Positions 1 to 9,102 are shown, numbered from the stretch's first letter. The stretch is 64,000 nucleotides of DNA from Amycolatopsis echigonensis (GCF_014174495.1 NZ_JACJHR010000013.1:62001-126000); one strand, 5' to 3'. The notes: generated by a model not told the origin, from the sequence alone. Made by a program: numbers and translations.

Positions 1-1
1 A

Positions 2-205
2 ACGCTGCTGTTCGACCCGGTGTACCTGGTGCAGTACATCTCCACGATCGTGCAGCTCAACCCGGGCGACCTGATCGCGACCGGCACTCCCGCCGGGGTC
101 GGCCACGCGCGCGATCCGAAGATCTACCTGACCGGCGGCGAAACCGTCGTCACCGAGGTGGCCGGGATCGGCGCGTGCGTGAACCAGATCGTGAAGGAAT
201 CCTGA
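2..205 (+). CDS. Fumarylacetoacetate hydrolase family protein, C-terminal part (probable fumarylpyruvate hydrolase)
   Basis: Only the last 67 codons lie in the window; the gene runs off the left edge. The residue run DLIATGTPAGVG is the glycine-rich active-site/metal-site segment typical of the C-terminal half of FAH-family hydrolases, followed by the usual strand-rich tail. FAH enzymes cleave C-C bonds in 2,4-diketo acids in the cytosol. The next gene is a maleylpyruvate isomerase and overlaps this stop codon (ATGA), followed by a 3-hydroxybenzoate 6-hydroxylase, so the substrate is most likely fumarylpyruvate, hydrolysed to fumarate and pyruvate in the gentisate pathway. Family assignment is firm; the substrate is inferred from neighbours. 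Confidence 0.85.
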   Translation, partial: TLLFDPVYLVQYISTIVQLNPGDLIATGTPAGVGHARDPKIYLTGGETVVTEVAGIGACVNQIVKES

Positions 206-807
206 TGGCCCCCGGAGACGCGCGGGAATGGGTCTCGTTCGGGACCGAGCTTTTCCTCTCACACGCGAACGAGCTGTCCGGACCGAGCGCGTTGCCCGGC
301 TGGACCCGCAAGCACCTCGCCGCACACGTCGCGGCCAACGCGGACGCCCTCGGCAACCTCGTGCACTGGGCGCGGACCGGCGAGCGCACCCCGATGTACG
401 CCTCGCCGGAGCAGCGCAACGCCGACATCGAAGCGGGCTCGCAGCTGTCCGAAGCCCAGCTCACGTCCTGGTTGCGGGATTCGGCGCGCTCGTTGGACTC
501 CGCGATGGCCACGCTGACACCGGAGCAGTGGCGAGCCCAGGTGGTCACGGCGCAGGGCCGGACGGTTCCCGCCACCGAGATCCCGTGGATGCGGGCCCGC
601 GAGGTGTGCGTGCACGCGGTCGACCTCGGTACCGGATTGACGTTCGCCGACCTGCCTGAGGCGTTCCTGTCCGCACTCGTCGCCGAAATCCAGGCCAAAC
701 GCGGTCTCGACACTCTGCCGGACGGGCCGCTGCCCGACGTCGCGGCGTACCTGGCCGGACGGCCGCATTCGCTGACCGGGGTTCCCGATCTCGGTCCCTG
801 GTTGTGA
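205..807 (+). CDS. Mycothiol-dependent maleylpyruvate isomerase
   Basis: 200 aa. It belongs to the DinB/MDMPI-like four-helix fold. An early metal-ligand helix carries KHLAAHVAANADAL, and the later helix WMRAREVCVHAVDLG holds the second His, as in mycothiol-dependent maleylpyruvate isomerases. These cytosolic enzymes isomerise maleylpyruvate to fumarylpyruvate with mycothiol as cofactor, in place of the glutathione used elsewhere. The ATG at 205 was preferred over an in-frame GTG at 175 because it overlaps the upstream stop as ATGA, indicating translational coupling. The upstream neighbour is the fumarylpyruvate hydrolase and the downstream one the 3-hydroxybenzoate 6-hydroxylase, giving a consistent gentisate operon. 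Related MDMPI-fold proteins have other roles, but the context supports this one. Confidence 0.85.
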   Translation: MAPGDAREWVSFGTELFLSHANELSGPSALPGWTRKHLAAHVAANADALGNLVHWARTGERTPMYASPEQRNADIEAGSQLSEAQLTSWLRDSARSLDSAMATLTPEQWRAQVVTAQGRTVPATEIPWMRAREVCVHAVDLGTGLTFADLPEAFLSALVAEIQAKRGLDTLPDGPLPDVAAYLAGRPHSLTGVPDLGPWL

Positions 808-817
808 GGAGAGCCCC

Positions 818-2062
818 ATGGACACCCCTGACGTGCTCGTCGTCGGCGGCGGGATCGGCGGGCTGAGCACCGCGTATGCGCTGTCCCGGCTCGGCCTGCG
901 GGTCCGGGTGCTGGAGCAGGCGAAGGAGTTCGGCGAGGTCGGGGCCGGCATCCAGCTCGCCCCGAACTGCACCCGGATCCTCGACGCCTACGGCCTGCTC
1001 GAAACCGCGAAGGCCCGCGGCGTCGTCCCGGACCGGATGGTCATGCGCGACGCGGTCGACGGCCGCGACCTGACCGCCCTTGACCTGCGCGACCTCGAAC
1101 GCCGCTACGGCTTCCCGTACCTGGTCATCCACCGCAGCGACCTGCACCGGCTCTTCCTCGACGCCTGCCGCGATGCAGGAGTGGAACTCCTCACTGAGCA
1201 ACGGATCGCCTCGTACGCAGCGGACCCCGCGACCGCGGTGACCGACGACGGAACCACGCACACCGCACCCGTCGTGATCGCCGCCGACGGCCTGCACTCC
1301 GTGGCCCGCAAGCACTTCACGGACGACCAGCCGGTCTCGTCGGCGTACGTCGCCTACCGCGGCACGGTGCCGATCGCCGAGGTCGGCCGCCCGGTCGATC
1401 TGTCCGAGGTCGTGGTCTATGTCGGCCCGCGCTGCCACTTTGTCCACTATGGACTTCGCGGCGGAGATTTGCTCAATCAGGTAGCGGTTTTCGAGTCTCC
1501 GAAGGCCGTGGCGGGCCTGGACGACTGGGGCACGCCGGACGAGCTGGACACCGCCTTCGCCGCCACCTGCGACGAGGTGCGGGCCGGGATCCCGCGGATG
1601 TGGCGGGACAAGTGGTGGCGGATGTACGACCGCAACCAGATCTCCACCTGGGTCGACGGCAGGCTGGCGCTGCTCGGCGACGCAGCGCACCCGCCCCTGC
1701 AGTACCTCGCCCAAGGCGCGATCATGGCCATCGAAGACGGCTGGGTCCTGGCCGAACACGCGAAACGACTGCTCGGTGAAGACGGCACGGTGGACTGGGA
1801 CGGCGCACTGGCCGCATACGAGGCGGTCCGACCGGAACACTGTCGTCGCGTCGTCCTCACCGCCCGCGCGTGGGGAAACCTGTGGCATCTGGGCGGCGTC
1901 GAGCGCGAACAACGCAACACCCTGCTGCGCGCCCGCGCGACGGACGACTACTCGTTCACCGACTGGCTGTACGGCCCGACGGCCCTGTTCCCGGAAGACG
2001 AACCGGCGATGTTCGAACCGGTGCCACTGTCCACAGCGGATGAGTTGTCTGCCACTCGCTGA
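818..2062 (+). CDS. FAD-dependent monooxygenase, probable 3-hydroxybenzoate 6-hydroxylase
   Basis: 414 aa, a typical length for class A flavoprotein aromatic hydroxylases. The N-terminal dinucleotide fold has VVGGGIGG (residues 8-15), an E further on at the ribose-binding position (VLEQAKEFGEVGAG), the DG motif AADGLHSVAR near residue 155, and the GD motif LLGDAAHPPLQY near residue 285, which binds the FAD ribityl chain. These enzymes use NAD(P)H and O2 to hydroxylate phenols. Beside maleylpyruvate isomerase and fumarylpyruvate hydrolase genes, the expected reaction is 3-hydroxybenzoate to gentisate. Salicylate 5- or 1-hydroxylation would be the alternative. GGAGAG lies just upstream of the ATG, and the gap to the previous gene is 10 bases. 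A strong hairpin follows the stop codon. Confidence 0.82.
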   Translation: MDTPDVLVVGGGIGGLSTAYALSRLGLRVRVLEQAKEFGEVGAGIQLAPNCTRILDAYGLLETAKARGVVPDRMVMRDAVDGRDLTALDLRDLERRYGFPYLVIHRSDLHRLFLDACRDAGVELLTEQRIASYAADPATAVTDDGTTHTAPVVIAADGLHSVARKHFTDDQPVSSAYVAYRGTVPIAEVGRPVDLSEVVVYVGPRCHFVHYGLRGGDLLNQVAVFESPKAVAGLDDWGTPDELDTAFAATCDEVRAGIPRMWRDKWWRMYDRNQISTWVDGRLALLGDAAHPPLQYLAQGAIMAIEDGWVLAEHAKRLLGEDGTVDWDGALAAYEAVRPEHCRRVVLTARAWGNLWHLGGVEREQRNTLLRARATDDYSFTDWLYGPTALFPEDEPAMFEPVPLSTADELSATR

Positions 2063-2068
2063 CCCAGC

Positions 2069-2099
2069 CCCGGCGGTGAACGGGTCGTTCGCCGCCGGG
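2069..2099 (+). terminator. Rho-independent-like hairpin ending the gentisate operon
   Basis: Fourteen-base arms (2069-2082 and 2086-2099) with one G-U wobble and a 3-base loop begin 7 bases after the monooxygenase stop. There is no clear U tract, as is common in actinobacteria. It separates this operon from the convergent IclR gene. Confidence 0.7.
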
Positions 2100-2257
2100 T
2101 AAGAGAACCCAGCATTTCGCTTGTGGCGTCATGGGAGGCGGCTGCCGACGAGCACAGCGGCGACGGCGATGTCGTGATCCCTGCCCGACGCCGTCTGGCC
2201 GCTCATCGCAGCACTAGTCGTGACGTGAGCCGCGGGGACGTCCACCGCGCTTCTCGC

Positions 2258-3058
2258 TCACACCAGCTTCTCCGCCAACCGCCGACAGCCCTCCACCAGC
2301 GCGACCGCGTGTTCGTCCCGCTGGGCTTTCGTCATCCGCCCGGTCGGGGCCGCGACGCTCAGGCCGCCCAGGAGCGGGCCGTCTGGGCGGGCTACCGCGC
2401 AGCCGATCGAGCTGACGCCGTCCTCGCTTTCGCCCGCGTTGAGCGCGTAACCGCGGCGCCGGGTCCGTTCGATCTCGGCCAGCAGAGCGCTGCGGCTCGT
2501 CATGGTCTTCGTGGTGACCTGGCCGAGCACCTCGTCCGGATAGCGTTGCGCGATCTGGTCGTCGGGCAGGTGCGCGAGCATCGCCTTGCCCAGGCTCGTC
2601 GCGTGCGCCGGGAGGGTGCGGCCGACGCGGCCGGAGACCCGCAGCGCCCGGTCGCTCTCGATCACGTCCAGGAAGCGCACCTGATTGCCTTCCAGCGAAC
2701 CGAGATGCACCGTCTCCCCGGTGGTTTCCGACAGCCACTGCAGCACCGGCCGTGCGACCGCGCGCAGGTCCATCTGGTTCACCACCGACAGCCCGATCTC
2801 GACCAGCGCCGGCCCGGCCCGGTAGACGCGGCTGGCCGGGTCCTGGTCGACGAACCCGTGGTGGACGAGCATCGCCATCAGCCGGTGCGCGGTCGACTGC
2901 CCTACGCCGAGGGCGTCTCGTGCGTCGGACAGCCGGAGTTCTCTCGTGGCGCTGAACATCCTGAGCAGCCGCAGCGCGCGGTCCACGGATTCGATCGGGT
3001 ATTGGGGAGCGGGCCGCGCGGGACCGGCTTCGGCGGCGGATGTCTGCATAGCAGACAT
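2258..3058 (-). CDS. IclR-family transcriptional regulator
   Basis: 266 aa. An N-terminal winged helix (about residues 22-80: IESVDRALRLLRMF...LGVGQSTAHRLMAML) is followed by the IclR effector domain. The latter has ETVHLGSLEG, LPAHATSLGKAMLAHL, RGYALNAGESEDGVSSIGCAV and LGGLSVAAP blocks, all hallmarks of the family. IclR proteins are dimeric or tetrameric and bind small carboxylates or aromatic acids. It is divergent from the aldehyde dehydrogenase operon, 175 bases away, with a cluster of inverted and direct repeats between them. It is therefore the likely regulator of that operon and perhaps of itself. It is convergent with the gentisate operon and could regulate that instead. Two ATGs (codons 1 and 4) are both possible starts. 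Confidence 0.9.
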   Translation of the reverse strand: MSAMQTSAAEAGPARPAPQYPIESVDRALRLLRMFSATRELRLSDARDALGVGQSTAHRLMAMLVHHGFVDQDPASRVYRAGPALVEIGLSVVNQMDLRAVARPVLQWLSETTGETVHLGSLEGNQVRFLDVIESDRALRVSGRVGRTLPAHATSLGKAMLAHLPDDQIAQRYPDEVLGQVTTKTMTSRSALLAEIERTRRRGYALNAGESEDGVSSIGCAVARPDGPLLGGLSVAAPTGRMTKAQRDEHAVALVEGCRRLAEKLV

Positions 3059-3113
3059 GGTATCTGGACCAGGACGCCTGCGGGGCCTCTCCAGTCAAAA
3101 TACTGCTTGATAT

Positions 3114-3150
3114 TTCTGGAGAACAGAATAGAAGTCCGCAGAATGGACTT
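3114..3150. promoter_or_regulatory. Probable IclR operator cluster between the regulator and the ALDH-hyuAB operon
   Basis: Two perfect inverted repeats lie side by side: TTCTG-5-CAGAA at 3114-3128 and AAGTCC-7-GGACTT at 3132-3150. CAGAAT also occurs as a direct repeat 15 bases apart (3124 and 3139). The local sequence is AT-richer than its surroundings. The position between divergent genes fits a shared promoter-operator; binding by the adjacent IclR protein is inferred. Confidence 0.55.
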
Positions 3151-3233
3151 TCGCCTGGCTCTCGGGGTTAGCATGAGCCGACGGCACGCGGGGCGCCAGG
3201 TCCCCGCGGGACTCAGGAAGCGCAGGAGCGACG

Positions 3234-4712
3234 ATGCTCGAAGCCCATTCCGGCCCGGAGATTCCGCCCCGGGTCGCCGACCTTCTCGACCGCGAGTGGC
3301 GCCTGCTCATCGACGGCAAGCTCGTCCCGGCGCGGTCCGGCGCCACCTTCTCCCGGGTGTCCCCCTACACCGGCACGGTGATCGCCGAGGTTCCCGACGC
3401 GGCACCCGACGACGTCGACGAGGCGGTACGCGCCGCGGCCGACGCACGGGCGGCCTGGCGGGACACTCTCCCGGTCGAACGGGCGAAGCTGGTGTCGGAA
3501 CTGGCCGACGCGATCGAACGCCACGGCGAGGAGCTGGCCCTGCTCGACACGGTCGACGCCGGTTCGCCGATCTCGAACTCGCGCGTCGACGTCGGCGTCA
3601 CGGTGGCGCAGCTGCGCATGTTCGCCGGACAGGCTTTGGAACTGAAAGGCACGACTGTGCCCGCCAGCACCGCACTGCACGTGACGACACGCGAACCCGT
3701 CGGCGTAGTGGCCCGAATCGTGCCCTACAACCACCCGCTGATGTTCGCGGGCAAGGTCGCCGCGCCGCTGGTCGCGGGCAACCCGACGATCCTCAAGCCG
3801 CCGGAGGCCGCGCCGCTGTCCGCACTGCGGCTGGCCGAACTGGCGAAGGACATCTTCCCGCCCGGTGTGCTGTCGGTGGTGGTCGGCGACGGACCGGCGG
3901 TGCCGGACGCGCTGGTGCGGCACCGGCACGTGCGGCGGATCGGGTTCATCGGCTCCGAGCCCACCGGGCGCGCCATCCAGCGCGCGGCGGCCGAGAGCGG
4001 CGTCAAGGACGTCAGCCTCGAACTCGGCGGCAAGAACGCCATGGTGGTGTTCCCCGACGCGGACCTCGAAGCCGCCGCCGGAGCCGTGTTCGGCATGAAC
4101 TTCACCTGGTCCGGACAGTCCTGCGGGTCGAACTCGCGGCTGCTCGTGCACCAGGACGTCCACGACGCGCTCGTCGCCCGCGTGGTCGAGCTGATCGAGG
4201 CGCGCCGGATCGGCGATCCGTTCGACGAACGCACCGAACAGGGCACGATGATCAACCAGGCGCAGTACGAGAAGTCGTTGTCCTACATCGACATCGCGGT
4301 GTCCGAGGGCGCGCGGGTCGCCACTGGCGGCGGCCGTCCGGCTGGCGTGGACCAGGGCTTGTTCGTGGCCCCGACCGTGTTCACCGGCGTGCGCCCGGAC
4401 ATGCGGATCGCCCGGGAAGAGGTGTTCGGCCCGCTGCTGTCGGTCATCCCGTTCGCCGACGAGACGGAGGCGGTCCGCATCGCCAACAGCGTCGACTACG
4501 GCCTTACCGCGAGCGTCTGGACCTCCGACGTCACCCGCGCACACCGCGTGGCCCGCGCGTTCGAGGCCGGGTTCGTCTGGATCAACGGCTCGTCCCGGCA
4601 TTTCCCCAACGTGCCCTTCGGCGGCGTCAAAGGATCCGGCGTCGGCCGAGAGGAAAGCCTCGAAGAACTGCTCAGCTACACCGAAACCAAGTCCATCAAC
4701 GTCATGTTCTGA
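3234..4712 (+). CDS. NAD(P)-dependent aldehyde dehydrogenase
   Basis: 492 aa, full length for the ALDH superfamily. The catalytic Cys is at about residue 297 in FTWSGQSCGSN, the general-base Glu in LELGGKNA (about 263), the cofactor-binding stretch in VPYNHPL and GNPTILKPPE, and EEVFGPLLSV marks the C-terminal hinge. The enzyme oxidises an aldehyde to a carboxylate in the cytosol; the substrate cannot be read from the sequence. It is the first gene of a coupled operon with hyuA-like, hyuB-like, Zn-ribbon, SDR and class II aldolase genes. An AGGAG lies upstream of the ATG. The neighbouring IclR gene and repeat cluster suggest substrate-induced control. Confidence 0.9.
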   Translation: MLEAHSGPEIPPRVADLLDREWRLLIDGKLVPARSGATFSRVSPYTGTVIAEVPDAAPDDVDEAVRAAADARAAWRDTLPVERAKLVSELADAIERHGEELALLDTVDAGSPISNSRVDVGVTVAQLRMFAGQALELKGTTVPASTALHVTTREPVGVVARIVPYNHPLMFAGKVAAPLVAGNPTILKPPEAAPLSALRLAELAKDIFPPGVLSVVVGDGPAVPDALVRHRHVRRIGFIGSEPTGRAIQRAAAESGVKDVSLELGGKNAMVVFPDADLEAAAGAVFGMNFTWSGQSCGSNSRLLVHQDVHDALVARVVELIEARRIGDPFDERTEQGTMINQAQYEKSLSYIDIAVSEGARVATGGGRPAGVDQGLFVAPTVFTGVRPDMRIAREEVFGPLLSVIPFADETEAVRIANSVDYGLTASVWTSDVTRAHRVARAFEAGFVWINGSSRHFPNVPFGGVKGSGVGREESLEELLSYTETKSINVMF

Positions 4713-4736
4713 CGATCCGAAGGCAAAGGGGCCCTC

Positions 4737-6848
4737 ATGGCGTACGTCATCGGCATCGACACCGGCGGAACGTTCACCGACGCGTTCGTCGCCGACCAGC
4801 ACAACCGGCTCGCCGCGGCCAAAACCCCGTCCACTCCCCCGGATTTCGCGACCGGCTTCCTCACCGCGATCGACGAACTGGCCGCGGAGCTCGGCATCTC
4901 CGTCCGCGAGCTGCTCGCCGACACCGACTATCTCGTGCACGGCACCACCTCGACGCTCAACGCACTGGTGACCGGGGACGTCGCGCAGGTCGGCTTCCTC
5001 ACCACCCGCGGGCACGCGGACTCGATCAGCATCATGAACCTCGAAGGCCGCTACGCCGGCCTGGGCAGCGATGACATCCAGCACATGGCCCGCACGGCGA
5101 AGCCCGCGTCCTTGGTGCCCCGGCACCGGATCCGCGAGATCGACGAGCGCGTGGACTACCAGGGCCGCGTCGTCGTCCCGCTCGACGAGGACGGCGTCCG
5201 GACCGCGGTCCGCGACCTGCTCGCCGACGGTGCGGAGGCGATCGCGGTGTCGTTCCTCTGGTCCTTCCGAAATCCCGCCCACGAACAGCGGGTGCGCGAG
5301 ATCGTGCAGGAGGAAGCGCCGGAGGTATACGTGGCGCTGTCCAGCGAGGTCAGCCCGCGGATCCGGGAGTACCCGCGCAACGTCACGACGATCATGAACA
5401 CGCAGGTCGGCCCTCGGCTCGGCAGTTACCTGCGACCGCTCGAAGCCGAACTGCGCGCCCGCGGGCTCACCGGCGCGCTGCTGGTGATGCAGGGTTCCGG
5501 CGGCTGTGTCACCGCCGCCGACGCACCGGCGCACGCGATCACCACCATCGGTTCGGTGCTCACCGGCGGCGTCGTCGGGTGCACGCGGATGGCCGCCTCG
5601 CTGGGCCACGACAAGGTCATTTCGACCGACATGGGCGGCACGACATTCCTGGTCGGACTGGTTGTCGACGGCAAACCAGTGACCACCACCAGCACGATCC
5701 TGAACCAGTACACGATCAGCACGCCCATGGTCGACGTGCACACCATCGGCGCCGGCGGCGGCGCGATCGCGTGGGTCGACCCGGGCGGGAACCTTCGCGT
5801 CGGGCCGCGCAGCGCGGGCGCCCGGCCCGGGCCGGCGTGTTACGGCGAAGGCGGCTGGGAGCCGACGGTCACCGACGCGGACCTCGTTCTCGGCATCATC
5901 AACCCGGACAATTTCCTGGGCGGGCGCAAGAAACTGGACGTCCAGCTGTCCCGCGACGCCATCGACAAGGTCGTCGCGACCCCGCTCGGCATGTCCGTCG
6001 AGGACGCGGCGGCGGCGATCTACGCGATCCAGAACGCCCAGACCGCGGATCTGGTCCGCAAGGTCGTGGTCAATTCGGGCCAGGACCCGCGGGACTTCAC
6101 GCTCTACGCGTTCGGCGGCGCGGGTCCGATGCACTGCGCGAGCTACTCGGCCGACCTCGGCGTCAAGGAGGTCGTGGTCCCGCTCGGTTCCACTGCCGCG
6201 GTCTTCTCCGCCTACGGGTTGGCCGCGTCGGACATCGTGCTGACCGCCGAACAGTCGCAGCCGGTCGCGATGCCGGTCGCGGCGGACACCGCGAACGAGG
6301 TGTTCAGGGGTCTGGAACGGGAGCTGGAACGCCGTCTGGCGGAACAAGGGCTGACCTTCTCCGCGATCAGCTACGAACGCGAAGCCGACCTCCGCTACAC
6401 CATGCAGCTCGCCGAAGTCGCGACTCCAGTACCCGGCGGCGAGCTGACCGGCGAGTCGGTGGACCAGCTCGGCCGGGACTTCGAGGCAAGCTACGAAGCG
6501 TTGTACGGCAAGGGATCCGGCTTCCCCGACGCCGGGTTGCAGCTCATCACCTACCGGGTCCGCGCGACCGGGATCCTGCAGATCCAGCCGGAACTGCCTG
6601 AGCACCACACCCTGCCCGGCGAGCCCGCCACGAGCGGCGAGCGGGAGGTCCTGCTCGACGTGCGCGCTGGACGGCAGCCCGCCGCGATTTACGACTACCG
6701 CGCACTCGGCGCGGGCCACGAGATCGAAGGCCCCGCGGTCGTCGAAGCGCCGACCACCACTGTCGCCCTGCCGCCGGGCACTCAGGCCACTGTGGACCGT
6801 CTGGGCAACCTCGTGATCCGTTTCCCCGAACGGAAGGAACACTCCTGA
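4737..6848 (+). CDS. Hydantoinase/oxoprolinase family protein, subunit A (HyuA/AcxA/ApcA-like)
   Basis: 703 aa. It is an ASKHA-type ATPase of the hydantoinase A / 5-oxoprolinase family: the N-terminal phosphate loop reads GIDTGGTFTDAFV, a second nucleotide loop is STDMGGTTFLVGLV, and the C-terminal block YAFGGAGPMHC is diagnostic. Such proteins phosphorylate a substrate, or carboxyphosphate, and act together with a HyuB-type subunit. Members include 5-oxoprolinase, N-methylhydantoinase and the acetone and acetophenone carboxylases. The HyuB partner follows with a 1-base overlap, then a small Cys-rich subunit. That third gene argues for a carboxylase-like enzyme rather than a simple hydantoinase, though this is inference. 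AAGGGG precedes the ATG. Confidence 0.85.
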   Translation: MAYVIGIDTGGTFTDAFVADQHNRLAAAKTPSTPPDFATGFLTAIDELAAELGISVRELLADTDYLVHGTTSTLNALVTGDVAQVGFLTTRGHADSISIMNLEGRYAGLGSDDIQHMARTAKPASLVPRHRIREIDERVDYQGRVVVPLDEDGVRTAVRDLLADGAEAIAVSFLWSFRNPAHEQRVREIVQEEAPEVYVALSSEVSPRIREYPRNVTTIMNTQVGPRLGSYLRPLEAELRARGLTGALLVMQGSGGCVTAADAPAHAITTIGSVLTGGVVGCTRMAASLGHDKVISTDMGGTTFLVGLVVDGKPVTTTSTILNQYTISTPMVDVHTIGAGGGAIAWVDPGGNLRVGPRSAGARPGPACYGEGGWEPTVTDADLVLGIINPDNFLGGRKKLDVQLSRDAIDKVVATPLGMSVEDAAAAIYAIQNAQTADLVRKVVVNSGQDPRDFTLYAFGGAGPMHCASYSADLGVKEVVVPLGSTAAVFSAYGLAASDIVLTAEQSQPVAMPVAADTANEVFRGLERELERRLAEQGLTFSAISYEREADLRYTMQLAEVATPVPGGELTGESVDQLGRDFEASYEALYGKGSGFPDAGLQLITYRVRATGILQIQPELPEHHTLPGEPATSGEREVLLDVRAGRQPAAIYDYRALGAGHEIEGPAVVEAPTTTVALPPGTQATVDRLGNLVIRFPERKEHS

Positions 6849-8821
6849 TGGCTGTCATCCCCGTCGCCGGCTCCGAACGCTTTGTCCAGTCCGGCGCTCC
6901 CCTCGACCCGGAAGCCCGGTTCGGCGACCTCGACCTGCACCGAGTCGACTCGACGGACGTGGACGCGCTCACCTACGAGGTGGTCCGGCACCGTTTGGTC
7001 GCCATCACCGACGACATGGGCGACGCGATCAAGCGGATGTCCGGTTCGGTCGTCGTGACCGACTGCAACGACTTCGGCGCGGGCATCATGGACGAGACCG
7101 GCGAAACCGTCCAGGTCGGGCTGTACAACATGCAGCTCGGGTCCGCTTTGGACATGGCGGTGCGCTGGACGCTGGAGCATCGCGCCGAGAACCCGGGAAT
7201 CGCGCCGGGCGACCAGTTCCTCCTCAACGACCCGTGGATCGGCGGCGGCCTGCACCAGAACGACGTCACCGTCCTCGCCCCGCTGTTCTACGACGGCCAG
7301 CTGTTCTGCTGGACCGGCGCGGTCGCGCACCAGGTCGACCTCGGCGGCGTGTCGCCGGGCAGCTGGTCCGTCGAAGGCCACGACGTGTTCTGGGAAGCGC
7401 TGCCGATCCCGCCGGTGAAGATCGTCGAAGGCGGCACGCTCCGCTCGGACATGGAGGACATGTACCTGCGCCGGTCCCGCGTGCCCCGGCTGGTCGGGCT
7501 GGACCTGCGCGCCAAGATCGGGGCGAACAACGTCGCGCAGGACCGGCTCACCGCGCTCATCGACAAGTACGGCCCGGACACCGTCAAGGCCGTGATGAAG
7601 AAGATGATGGGCGACGCGGAATCCCAGCTGCGCACCAAACTGCGCGCGCTGCCGGACGGAACGTGGTCGGCCGTCGCGCACCAGGACGGCGCGCGGGCGG
7701 GCGACCGCGACATCCACAAGATCGTGGTCGCGATGTCCAAACAGGACGACACCCTCACCTTCGACTTCACCGGCACCGACCCTCAGGTCGACGGGATCAT
7801 CAACTGCACCCTCGCCGGATTGCGCGGCGGGATCCTGCCGATCCTGCTGACCATGCTGTGCCCGGACATCTCCTGGTCGCCGGGCGGGATCTACCGGTGC
7901 GTCGAGATCGTCAGCGAACCGGGGACGATCAACAACTGCACCTTCCCGGCGGGCATCGGGAAAGCGTCGGTCAACTCGGCGTGGGCCACGCAGAACGCGG
8001 TCTCCGAAACGGTCGCGCAGATGTTGAGCACGCACGCCGAACTGAGCCGGTCGGCGATGAGCGTGTGCTGCGGGACCTGGGATCTCACCCTGCTGGCCGG
8101 AGTCGACCAGCGCGGCGGGGGTTTCGCCACGATGCTGTGCGACGCGATGTCCGGCGGGCTCGGCGCGAAGGTGGACGGCGACGGCGTCGACACCGGCGGC
8201 GAGAACTGCATTCCGATGGGCCGCATCGCCGACATCGAGATCAACGAGTTCAGCTTCCCGATGCTGTACCTGTGGCGGCGCGAGGAAGTCGATTCGGGCG
8301 GGCCCGGCCGGTGGCGCGGCGGCGTCGGAGCGTCGAGTTGCTTCATCCCGTACGACTCGCCCACCCGCAGCGTGCACCTCGTAGTCTCCGCCAACGGCAA
8401 GGCGGTGCCGCAGGCTCCCGGCATTTCGGGCGGCTATCCCGCCGCCACGCAATGGGACGTCCTCGTCCGCGACACCACCGTGCGCGACCAGCTCGCGAAC
8501 GGCCGCATCCCGCAGACCATCGAAGACCTGCGCGGCAGCGCGGACACCCTCCCGCCGCACCTGGAAACCGATCTCGCCGAAGCGGACGTCTACTTCACCC
8601 ATTGGCAGGGCGGCGGCGGTATCGGCGACCCGCTCCACCGCGAACCCGAACGCGTCGCGGCGGATGTCCGCGACGGCAAGGTGTCCGCGATTGCTGCCAC
8701 CGAGGTCTACGGCGTCGTGCTGGCCGACGGCGAGCCCGACCTCGCGGCCACTGCGGCGCACCGCGATCGGCTGCGCTACCAACGCGCCGGACTCACGCCG
8801 CTGGAAGGAGCGCACCAGTGA
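6848..8821 (+). CDS. Hydantoinase B/oxoprolinase family protein (HyuB/AcxB/ApcD-like)
   Basis: 657 aa. The HyuB signature segment FLLNDPWIGGGLHQNDVT lies about 130 residues in, and the conserved glycine-rich C-terminal part includes SGGPGRWRGGVG and HWQGGGGIGDPL. Together with the HyuA-type protein it should form an ATP-dependent cytosolic complex that hydrolyses a cyclic amide or carboxylates a ketone. The ATG overlaps the HyuA stop by one base, and the stop overlaps the GTG of the next small gene (GTGA), so the three genes are translationally coupled. The DNA has the same composition as its neighbours, with no sign of recent transfer. The substrate is unknown. Confidence 0.85.
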   Translation: MAVIPVAGSERFVQSGAPLDPEARFGDLDLHRVDSTDVDALTYEVVRHRLVAITDDMGDAIKRMSGSVVVTDCNDFGAGIMDETGETVQVGLYNMQLGSALDMAVRWTLEHRAENPGIAPGDQFLLNDPWIGGGLHQNDVTVLAPLFYDGQLFCWTGAVAHQVDLGGVSPGSWSVEGHDVFWEALPIPPVKIVEGGTLRSDMEDMYLRRSRVPRLVGLDLRAKIGANNVAQDRLTALIDKYGPDTVKAVMKKMMGDAESQLRTKLRALPDGTWSAVAHQDGARAGDRDIHKIVVAMSKQDDTLTFDFTGTDPQVDGIINCTLAGLRGGILPILLTMLCPDISWSPGGIYRCVEIVSEPGTINNCTFPAGIGKASVNSAWATQNAVSETVAQMLSTHAELSRSAMSVCCGTWDLTLLAGVDQRGGGFATMLCDAMSGGLGAKVDGDGVDTGGENCIPMGRIADIEINEFSFPMLYLWRREEVDSGGPGRWRGGVGASSCFIPYDSPTRSVHLVVSANGKAVPQAPGISGGYPAATQWDVLVRDTTVRDQLANGRIPQTIEDLRGSADTLPPHLETDLAEADVYFTHWQGGGGIGDPLHREPERVAADVRDGKVSAIAATEVYGVVLADGEPDLAATAAHRDRLRYQRAGLTPLEGAHQ

Positions 8822-9102
8822 ACCTCGACCTCAACCTCCGCGTTGACGACGCGACCGGCGCTGTCGTCTGCCGGCACTGCGCGACCCGGATCGGCGACAC
8901 CACCGCCGAACCGATGGCGCACGCGCGGCGCCACGAACGTCCCTCGACCGAAGCCGGGCCCGGCGTCCACGCCGATCCCGCCGCGTTCGTCGACCGGAAA
9001 GTCCTGCTGCGCCAAGCATTCTGCCCCGGCTGCCTGACGCTGCTGTCCACCGAGATCGTCCCGGACGGCGAACCCTCCTACCGAAGCTGGAGCCTGACAT
9101 GA
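8818..9102 (+). CDS. Small Zn-ribbon subunit, acetone/acetophenone carboxylase gamma-like
   Basis: 94 aa. Two CxxC pairs, CRHC (residues 18-21) and CPGC (about 69-72), would form a zinc-binding site. The middle part is hydrophilic and rich in His and Arg, with no membrane segment or signal peptide. Acetone carboxylase and acetophenone carboxylase each contain a small Zn-binding subunit encoded beside HyuA/HyuB-like subunits, and the position here is the same. The GTG start overlaps the HyuB stop (GTGA), and the stop overlaps the ATG of the SDR gene. Length and Cys spacing, not overall similarity, underlie the call. Confidence 0.7.
   Translation: MNLDLNLRVDDATGAVVCRHCATRIGDTTAEPMAHARRHERPSTEAGPGVHADPAAFVDRKVLLRQAFCPGCLTLLSTEIVPDGEPSYRSWSLT

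Noticed and set aside
2123..5074. A 983-codon open frame on the plus strand, antisense to the IclR gene and out of frame through the ALDH gene
   Set aside because: Very Arg/Gly/Pro-rich translation without family motifs. It covers clear IclR and ALDH genes with complete motifs, and long shadow frames are expected at this GC content.
3213..6842. A 1209-codon open frame on the minus strand opposite ALDH and hyuA
   Set aside because: The translation lacks recognisable domains and is antisense to two genes with full catalytic motifs.
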